NCBI RefSeq assembly: GCF_900107695.1
Contig: NZ_FNQP01000029.1
Coordinates: 1 to 39,313 of the forward strand
Origin: Thiothrix caldifontis
GTDB taxonomy: Bacteria; Pseudomonadota; Gammaproteobacteria; Thiotrichales; Thiotrichaceae
Length of the DNA: 39,313 nucleotides
Direction: 5' to 3'
Shown here: positions 33,395-39,313 of the stretch, one piece after another
Position numbering within the stretch: the stretch's first letter is position 1
How the letters are laid out: each line of letters begins with the position of its first letter
Notes under the pieces: model-generated
What the model was told of the DNA's origin: nothing
The model's database searches: none
What the model saw: only the letters and a program-made list of their open reading frames with translations
Program-made: the position numbers and the translations under genes

Positions 33395-35995
33395 ATGAAC
33401 ACCGAATACCGTAAACCATTACCCGGCACAACGCTGGACTATTTCGATACCCGTGCTGCCATCGAAGCTATCCAGCCCGGTAGCTACGACACCCTGCCCT
33501 ACACCTCGCGTGTCTTGGCAGAACAGCTAGTACGCCGCTGCGAACCGGAAATGCTGACCGATTCCCTCAAGCAGCTCATCGAAAGCAAGCAAGACCTCGA
33601 TTTCCCCTGGTATCCCGCTCGCGTCGTTTGCCACGACATTCTCGGTCAAACCGCACTGGTTGACCTCGCTGGCCTGCGTGACGCGATTGCCGACCAAGGT
33701 GGCGACCCGGCGAAAGTAAACCCAGTCGTTCCCACCCAGTTGATTGTTGACCACTCGTTGGCAGTCGAATGCGGTGGTTTCGACCCCGATGCATTCGCCA
33801 AAAACCGTGCTATCGAAGACCGTCGTAACGAAGACCGTTTCCACTTCATCGAGTGGACCAAAACCGCGTTCAAAAACGTGGACGTGATTCCTGCTGGCAA
33901 CGGCATCATGCACCAGATCAATCTGGAGAAAATGTCTCCAGTGATTCAAGCGCGTGACGGCGTGGCCTTCCCTGACACTTGCGTCGGCACTGACAGCCAC
34001 ACGCCACACGTTGACGCACTCGGCGTTATCGCCATCGGCGTCGGCGGTCTGGAAGCCGAAACTGTCATGCTGGGCCTACCTTCCATGATGCGCCTGCCCG
34101 ACATTATCGGCGTGAAACTGACCGGCAAACGTCAACCCGGCATCACCGCCACCGACATCGTGCTGGCGATCACCGAATTCCTGCGTAAGGAACGCGTGGT
34201 TTCTGCCTGGCTGGAATTCTTCGGCGAAGGAGCGAAAAACCTCACCATCGGCGACCGTGCCACCATTTCCAATATGACCCCGGAATTCGGCGCGTCTGCT
34301 GGCATGTTCTACATCGACGAACAAACCATCGACTACCTGAAACTGACCGGACGTGAACCTGAGCAAGTCGCGCTGGTTGAAAACTACGCCAAAACTACCG
34401 GCTTATGGGCGGATTCACTGGTGAACGCAAAATACCCGCGTGTACTGGAATTCGACCTGTCTACCGTCGTGCGTAACATGGCTGGCCCTTCCAACCCGCA
34501 CCGTCGCTTGCCAACCTCTGATTTGGCAGAACGCGGCATTGCAGTGAATCTGGCAGCGGCGCAAGCCGAAGAAGCGGAAGGCAAAATGCCGGATGGCGCG
34601 GTCATCATTGCTGCGATTACGTCTTGCACCAACACCTCCAACCCACGCAACGTGGTGGCTGCTGCCTTGCTGGCACGCAACGCCAACAAGCTGGGTCTGG
34701 TACGCAAACCGTGGGTCAAATCCTCGTTCGCACCGGGTTCCAAGGTTGCTGAGCTGTACCTAAAAGAAGCGGGTTTGCTGACCGAACTGGAACAACTGGG
34801 CTTCGGTATCGTCGCGTTTGCTTGCACCACCTGTAACGGTATGTCGGGCGCACTCGATCCGGTTATCCAGCAAGAAATCATTGACCGTGACTTGTACGCA
34901 ACCGCTGTCCTGTCTGGCAACCGTAACTTTGACGGGCGTATCCACCCGTATGCGAAACAAGCGTTCCTCGCGTCCCCGCCGCTGGTAGTGGCTTACGCGA
35001 TTGCAGGCACAATCCGTTTCGACATCGAGAAAGACGCACTGGGTACGGACGCATCCGGCAACCCCATCACGCTCAAAGACATCTGGCCTGCGGATGAGGA
35101 AATCGACGCAATCGTTGCCGCGAGCGTTAAGCCAGAACAGTTCAAGCAAATCTATATCCCGATGTTTGATCTGGGCACAGTGGAAGAAGCCAAAAGCCCG
35201 CTGTATGACTGGCGGCCTATGTCCACCTACATCCGCCGCCCCCCTTACTGGGAAGGTGCATTGGCAGGTGAGCGCACCCTGAAAGGGATGCTGCCGTTAG
35301 CCGTATTGCCGGACAATATCACCACTGACCACCTGTCGCCTTCCAACGCGATCATGATGAACAGTGCGGCAGGTGAATACCTGCACAAAATGGGCTTGCC
35401 GGAAGAAGACTTCAACTCTTACGCGACTCACCGTGGCGACCACCTGACGGCGCAACGTGCGACCTTCGCCAACCCTAAGCTGATCAATGAAATGGCAGTG
35501 GTGGATGGTCAGGTCAAGCAAGGTTCCCTAGCGCGTGTGGAGCCAGAAGGCAAAGTCATGCGCATGTGGGAAGCCATCGAAACCTATATGGAACGCAAGC
35601 AACCGCTGATCATCGTGGCGGGCGCGGATTACGGTCAAGGTTCAAGCCGTGACTGGGCTGCCAAGGGCGTGCGGTTGGCAGGTGTCGAAGCCATCGTTGC
35701 GGAAGGTTTCGAGCGCATTCATCGCACCAATCTGGTCGGTATGGGCGTGTTGCCGCTGGAGTTTAAGGCTGGCGAAACGCGCAAAACTTACGCCATCGAC
35801 GGTACGGAAAGCTATGATGTGGAAGGTGAACTCGCGCCACGTGCTGAGCTGACCGTGGTCATGCAGCGCAGAAACGGCGAAACCGTGCGGATTCCTGTGA
35901 CTTGCCGTCTAGATACTGCTGCCGAAGTGCGCGTGTACAAGGCGGGTGGTGTATTGCAGCGGTTTGCGCAGGATTTTTTGGAAGGAGCGGCTTAA
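33395..35995 (+). CDS. acnD: Fe/S-dependent 2-methylcitrate dehydratase
   Basis: An aconitase-family enzyme of 866 residues that dehydrates 2-methylcitrate; with PrpF it replaces PrpD. Cluster ligands appear in AAITSCTNTSNPRNV and FACTTCNGMSGA. Other conserved parts are the early DHSLAVECGGFDPDAF and FPDTCVGTDSHTPHVDALGVIAIGVGG, and in the swivel domain IIVAGADYGQGSSRDWAAKG. The length and the CNGMSG variant fit AcnD rather than AcnA. It begins nine bases after the prpC stop. Confidence 0.95.
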   Translation: MNTEYRKPLPGTTLDYFDTRAAIEAIQPGSYDTLPYTSRVLAEQLVRRCEPEMLTDSLKQLIESKQDLDFPWYPARVVCHDILGQTALVDLAGLRDAIADQGGDPAKVNPVVPTQLIVDHSLAVECGGFDPDAFAKNRAIEDRRNEDRFHFIEWTKTAFKNVDVIPAGNGIMHQINLEKMSPVIQARDGVAFPDTCVGTDSHTPHVDALGVIAIGVGGLEAETVMLGLPSMMRLPDIIGVKLTGKRQPGITATDIVLAITEFLRKERVVSAWLEFFGEGAKNLTIGDRATISNMTPEFGASAGMFYIDEQTIDYLKLTGREPEQVALVENYAKTTGLWADSLVNAKYPRVLEFDLSTVVRNMAGPSNPHRRLPTSDLAERGIAVNLAAAQAEEAEGKMPDGAVIIAAITSCTNTSNPRNVVAAALLARNANKLGLVRKPWVKSSFAPGSKVAELYLKEAGLLTELEQLGFGIVAFACTTCNGMSGALDPVIQQEIIDRDLYATAVLSGNRNFDGRIHPYAKQAFLASPPLVVAYAIAGTIRFDIEKDALGTDASGNPITLKDIWPADEEIDAIVAASVKPEQFKQIYIPMFDLGTVEEAKSPLYDWRPMSTYIRRPPYWEGALAGERTLKGMLPLAVLPDNITTDHLSPSNAIMMNSAAGEYLHKMGLPEEDFNSYATHRGDHLTAQRATFANPKLINEMAVVDGQVKQGSLARVEPEGKVMRMWEAIETYMERKQPLIIVAGADYGQGSSRDWAAKGVRLAGVEAIVAEGFERIHRTNLVGMGVLPLEFKAGETRKTYAIDGTESYDVEGELAPRAELTVVMQRRNGETVRIPVTCRLDTAAEVRVYKAGGVLQRFAQDFLEGAA

Positions 35996-35998
35996 AGA

Positions 35999-36098
35999 CC
36001 CTCACCCCCCAGCCCCCTCTCCCAGAGGTAGAGGGGGAGCAAGATAATGACCTCTTCTCTTAGCCCCTCTACCTCTGGGAGAGGGGTTGGGGTGAGGG
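35999..36098. repeat. Large hairpin repeat between acnD and prpF
   Basis: The left arm (35999-36037) and right arm (36064-36098) are near-perfect inverted copies containing CCCCTCTCCCAGAGG and its complement, with a 26-base loop. Each arm is also partly self-complementary (CCCCTCT...AGAGGGG), typical of REP-like elements. It lies inside the operon, 26 bases before the prpF start, and could stabilise upstream RNA or reduce prpF-prpE expression. Confidence 0.8.
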
Positions 36099-36124
36099 AA
36101 AACGATTAACAGGAAAGGATAATT

Positions 36125-37303
36125 ATGTCCCATGTCCCTCAAATCAAAATCCCCGCTACGTATATGCGTGGCGGCACATCGAAAGGTGTGTTTTTCAACC
36201 TGACCGACTTGCCGGAAGTGGCGCAAGTCCCCGGTGCAGCGCGTGATGCATTATTGCTGCGCGTGATCGGTAGCCCCGACCCTTACGGCAAACAAACCGA
36301 CGGCATGGGTGGCGCAACTTCCAGCACCAGCAAGACCGTGATTCTGGCGAAAAGCGAACAACCCGACCATGACGTGGATTACCTGTTTGGGCAGGTTGCC
36401 ATCGACAAGCCTTTCGTCGACTGGAGCGGCAACTGCGGCAATCTGACCGCTGCGGTTGGCTCATTTGCCATCAATAACGGTTTGGTGGATGCCGGGCGCG
36501 TCCCGCAAAACGGCATTGCCGTGGTACGCATCTGGCAGAAAAACATCCAGAAAACCATTATTGCCAACGTGCCGATGACCAATGGCGAAGTGCAGGAAAC
36601 CGGCGATTTCGAGCTGGATGGCGTGACCTTCCCGGCGGCTGAAGTGCAGGTGGAATTCATCAGCCCGGTGGATGCTACTGATGCCATGTTCCCCACTGGC
36701 AATCTGGTGGACGAGCTGGAAGTACCCGGTGTTGGCACCTTCCAAGCTACCATGATCAATGCCGGAATCCCGACCGTGTTTTTGAATGCGGCAGACATTG
36801 GTTACACCGGCTGCGAATTGCAGGAAGCCATCAACGGCGACCCGAAAGCACTGGCAATGTTTGAAACCATCCGTGCTTACGGTGCGCTGAAAATGGGTTT
36901 GATCAATGATGTTGCTGAAGCCGCAGGCCGTCAGCACACGCCTAAAGTGGCGTTTGTTGGCAAGCCGCAAGCCTATGTATCTTCCAGCGGCAAACAGATC
37001 AACGCAACCGACATTGATTTGAACGTTCGCGCCTTGTCGATGGGCAAACTGCATCATGCAATGATGGGTACTGCTGCTGTTGCTATCGGTACTGCCGCTG
37101 CCATTCCCGGCACCTTGGTCAACCTCGCTGCGGGCGGTGGTGATCGTAGTGTCGTGACCTTCGGACACCCTTCCGGTACGTTAAAAGTGGGTGCGGCTGC
37201 TAGCGCAACCAACGGCGACTGGAAAGTGGAAAAAGTCGTGATGAGCCGCAGTGCGCGGGTGTTGATGGAAGGCTGGGTACGCATTCCGGGCGACAGTTTT
37301 TAA
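36125..37303 (+). CDS. prpF: AcnD-accessory 2-methylaconitate cis-trans isomerase
   Basis: A 392-residue protein of the diaminopimelate epimerase-like fold. It isomerises the 2-methylaconitate formed by AcnD so that aconitase can complete hydration. Family motifs include the N-terminal IPATYMRGGTSKGVFF, GMGGATSSTSKTVIL with the catalytic-type Lys, DWSGNCGNLTAAVGSFAI with the Cys, and MGKLHHAMMGTAAVAIGTAAAIPGT. The AGGAAAGG ribosome site follows the intercistronic hairpin. Confidence 0.95.
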   Translation: MSHVPQIKIPATYMRGGTSKGVFFNLTDLPEVAQVPGAARDALLLRVIGSPDPYGKQTDGMGGATSSTSKTVILAKSEQPDHDVDYLFGQVAIDKPFVDWSGNCGNLTAAVGSFAINNGLVDAGRVPQNGIAVVRIWQKNIQKTIIANVPMTNGEVQETGDFELDGVTFPAAEVQVEFISPVDATDAMFPTGNLVDELEVPGVGTFQATMINAGIPTVFLNAADIGYTGCELQEAINGDPKALAMFETIRAYGALKMGLINDVAEAAGRQHTPKVAFVGKPQAYVSSSGKQINATDIDLNVRALSMGKLHHAMMGTAAVAIGTAAAIPGTLVNLAAGGGDRSVVTFGHPSGTLKVGAAASATNGDWKVEKVVMSRSARVLMEGWVRIPGDSF

Positions 37304-37325
37304 TAGTTAGGAGGAGGAGATTACA

Positions 37326-39215
37326 ATGAGTTACAAGGCCGAATACGACCGCTCGATGAACGACCCAGAAGGTTTCTGGAAAGAAAAGTCTGAAGCCCTG
37401 AAGTGGTTCAAAGCCCCTGAGAAAATCCTGTCGCAAGACGAACACGGCATTTTCCACTGGTTTGCCGATGGTGAAATGAATACTGCGTACATGGCGCTGG
37501 ATTACCACGTTGAAAACGGGCGTGGCGATCAAGTCGCGATTATTTACGACTCGCCTGTGACCGACACCAAGAAAACCTACACCTATACCGAGTTGCGCGA
37601 TGAAGTCGCTAAAGCGGCGGGTATGCTGGCAGGTTTGGGTGTAGAAAAAGGCGACCGCGTTATTATCTACATGCCGATGATCCCTGAAGCGGTGATCAGC
37701 ATGTTGGCAACCGCGCGTTTGGGCGCAATCCATTCCGTGGTGTTTGGTGGGTTTGCTGCACCGGAATTGGCACAGCGGATTGAAGACGCGCAACCGAAAG
37801 TGATGATTTCTGCCTCTTGCGGGATCGAAATCAAGCGCGTGATTGAGTACAAACCGCTGCTCGACAAAGCGATTGATTTGTCTGCACACAAACCGCAAAG
37901 CTGCATTATTTTCCAGCGTCCGCAAGCCACTTCCCCGCTGATTGCAGGGCGTGACTACGAGTGGGATGCGTTGATGGCAACGGCTACTCCGGCGGATTGC
38001 GTTCCGGTAAAAGGCGCTGACCCGCTGTACATTCTTTACACCTCAGGCACAACCGGCAAGCCTAAGGGCGTGGTGCGTGAGAATGGCGGTCATGCAGTCG
38101 CACTGAACTACAGTATGCAAGCCATTTACAATATGAACCCCGGCGATGTGTTCTGGGCTGCGTCTGACGTAGGCTGGGTGGTGGGTCACTCGTACATCGT
38201 GTACGCGCCATTGCTGCGCGGCTGCACCACGATTGTGTACGAAGGTAAGCCGGTGATGACACCGGATGCGGGTGCATTCTGGCGCATTACCGAAGAGTAC
38301 GGCGTGAAAGGTTTGTTCTCTGCCCCGACTGCGTTCCGTGCCATCAAGAAAGATGACCCGAATGCTGATCTGATCAACAACTACGACATCAGCAGCTTGC
38401 TGACCATCTTCTCGGCGGGCGAACGCCTTGACCCACCGACGCAAGAGTGGATGATGGAAAAAACCGGCAAGCCCGTGATTGACCATTGGTGGCAAACTGA
38501 AACGGGTTGGGGCATTACTGCCAACCTGCAAGGGGTTGAGCCAATGCCAGTCAAGCTAGGTTCTTCCACCATGCCGACCCCCGGTTTCAACGTGCAGATT
38601 TTGGACGAAAACGGACAGGTGTTGGGCAGAAATGAACAAGGCTTCATTGCGCTGAAATTGCCATTGCCACCAAGCTGTTTGGCGACGATTTGGGGCGATG
38701 TGGAGAAGTTCAAATCCAGCTATCTACAAACCTTTGATGGTTATTATGCCAGCGGCGACGGCGGCTACATTGACGAAGACGGCTATGTATTCGTCATGGG
38801 TCGCGTGGATGACGTGATGAACGTGGCGGGGCATCGTCTGTCTACTGGCGAGATGGAAGAAGTCGTGGGCGGGCATCCGTCTGTTGCTGAATGCGCGGTT
38901 ATTGCACGCGATGATGACCTGAAAGGGCAATTGCCAATGGGTCTGGTCGTGCTGAAAACGGGTACGGACATCGACGAGGAAACTTTGTCGAAGGAACTGA
39001 CGCAGATGATCCGCAGTGCGATTGGCGCAATTGCTTGCTACAAAGAAACGCACATCGTTAAGCGTTTGCCGAAAACCCGTTCGGGCAAAACCTTGCGCAA
39101 GAGCTTGCGGCAGATGGTGAATGGACAGCCGTATGTGGTGCCTTCCACCATTGATGACGTGACGATTATGCCGGAGATTGAGGCGTTGTTGCGTGAGAAG
39201 GGTGTGATCGCCTAA
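37326..39215 (+). CDS. prpE: Propionyl-CoA synthetase
   Basis: An acetyl-CoA synthetase-family enzyme of 629 residues that activates propionate with ATP and CoA. The phosphate loop reads YTSGTTGKPKGVVRENGGH; later motifs are HWWQTETGWGI, the hinge block ASGDGGYIDEDGYVFVMGRVDDVMNVAGHRLSTGEMEE, and the C-terminal catalytic lysine motif KTRSGKTLRKSLRQM. The Arg-Glu-Asn after the phosphate loop is typical of PrpE. Start preceded by AGGAGGAGG. It is the last gene of the operon and stops four bases before the insertion sequence, so any native operon terminator is displaced. Confidence 0.96.
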   Translation: MSYKAEYDRSMNDPEGFWKEKSEALKWFKAPEKILSQDEHGIFHWFADGEMNTAYMALDYHVENGRGDQVAIIYDSPVTDTKKTYTYTELRDEVAKAAGMLAGLGVEKGDRVIIYMPMIPEAVISMLATARLGAIHSVVFGGFAAPELAQRIEDAQPKVMISASCGIEIKRVIEYKPLLDKAIDLSAHKPQSCIIFQRPQATSPLIAGRDYEWDALMATATPADCVPVKGADPLYILYTSGTTGKPKGVVRENGGHAVALNYSMQAIYNMNPGDVFWAASDVGWVVGHSYIVYAPLLRGCTTIVYEGKPVMTPDAGAFWRITEEYGVKGLFSAPTAFRAIKKDDPNADLINNYDISSLLTIFSAGERLDPPTQEWMMEKTGKPVIDHWWQTETGWGITANLQGVEPMPVKLGSSTMPTPGFNVQILDENGQVLGRNEQGFIALKLPLPPSCLATIWGDVEKFKSSYLQTFDGYYASGDGGYIDEDGYVFVMGRVDDVMNVAGHRLSTGEMEEVVGGHPSVAECAVIARDDDLKGQLPMGLVVLKTGTDIDEETLSKELTQMIRSAIGAIACYKETHIVKRLPKTRSGKTLRKSLRQMVNGQPYVVPSTIDDVTIMPEIEALLREKGVIA

Positions 39216-39219
39216 GAAG

Positions 39220-39313
39220 ACCCTATACGCATCAACTTTAAGCCCTCCATTCCCTAACTTGCTGTAATCTCATCCAATTATTAGGTTTTTTCCTCCGTTT
39301 GTTTTGTCGGCAA
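39220..39313 (-). mobile_element. Right-end fragment of an insertion sequence (copy 2, inverted)
   Basis: The 94 bases are the exact reverse complement of 213-306, so a second copy of the same element enters the window from the right. The tip at 39220 reads ACCCTATACGCATCAAC inward. Bases 39238-39313 encode the last 24 residues of the transposase on the minus strand. The insertion lies four bases past the prpE stop. Confidence 0.75.

Noticed and set aside
1-39313. Composite transposon carrying the whole window
   Set aside because: The genes between the inverted element ends are mostly core metabolism and respiration without foreign signatures; a contig break in a repeat explains the ends more simply.

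Overview
The window reads as chromosome of a sulfur-oxidising-type gammaproteobacterium. The gene content (cbb3 oxidase operon, FNR-type regulator, acnD/prpF-type methylcitrate operon, paired SulP carriers with carbonic anhydrases) and protein style suggest Thiotrichales, perhaps Thiothrix. This assignment is inference from memory of such genomes, not a search. No rRNA, tRNA or CRISPR array was seen.

Layout. Bases 1-306 and 39220-39313 are the ends of two copies of the same insertion sequence in opposite orientation; the last 94 bases of each copy match exactly, so the window may be a contig bounded by a repeat. Between them: (i) 335-5650, a small HNH protein and a tetR-MFP-RND efflux operon with two operators in front; (ii) 5635-11221, housekeeping genes on the minus strand (folK, pcnB, rimI, a family-4 uracil-DNA glycosylase, leuA, pssA); (iii) 11301-19467, a low-oxygen respiration block: a DUF3149-like microprotein, an FNR/ANR regulator, hemN, ccoH, ccoG and ccoPQON, with four FNR-like boxes and a probable FNR-linked small RNA; (iv) a GT4 glycosyltransferase; (v) 20877-27991, a putative inorganic-carbon (or sulfate) acquisition locus; (vi) galU-recD; (vii) 30567-39215, a GntR-controlled 2-methylcitrate operon prpB-prpC-acnD-prpF-prpE for propionate use.

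The most interesting part is (v). An orphan sigma-54-dependent response regulator lies next to a beta-carbonic anhydrase, a predicted periplasmic iota-type (COG4337) carbonic anhydrase, a 65-residue unknown protein and two SulP-STAS transporters. A 17-bp dyad, TGTTNCA-N3-TGNAACA, occurs seven times and only in the intergenic regions of this locus. Six of the copies form pairs spaced 20-21 bp apart, and a consensus sigma-54 promoter precedes the 65-aa/sulP1 unit. I read this as a two-component-controlled regulon for CO2/bicarbonate supply. The functional linkage is inference.

In block (iii) the FNR protein, its own box, and the boxes before hemN and ccoN form a coherent microaerobic switch. 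A + strand intrinsic terminator lies behind a stem-loop that exposes CCUCCUCU, with no gene in front of it, which implies a short transcript divergent from hemN.
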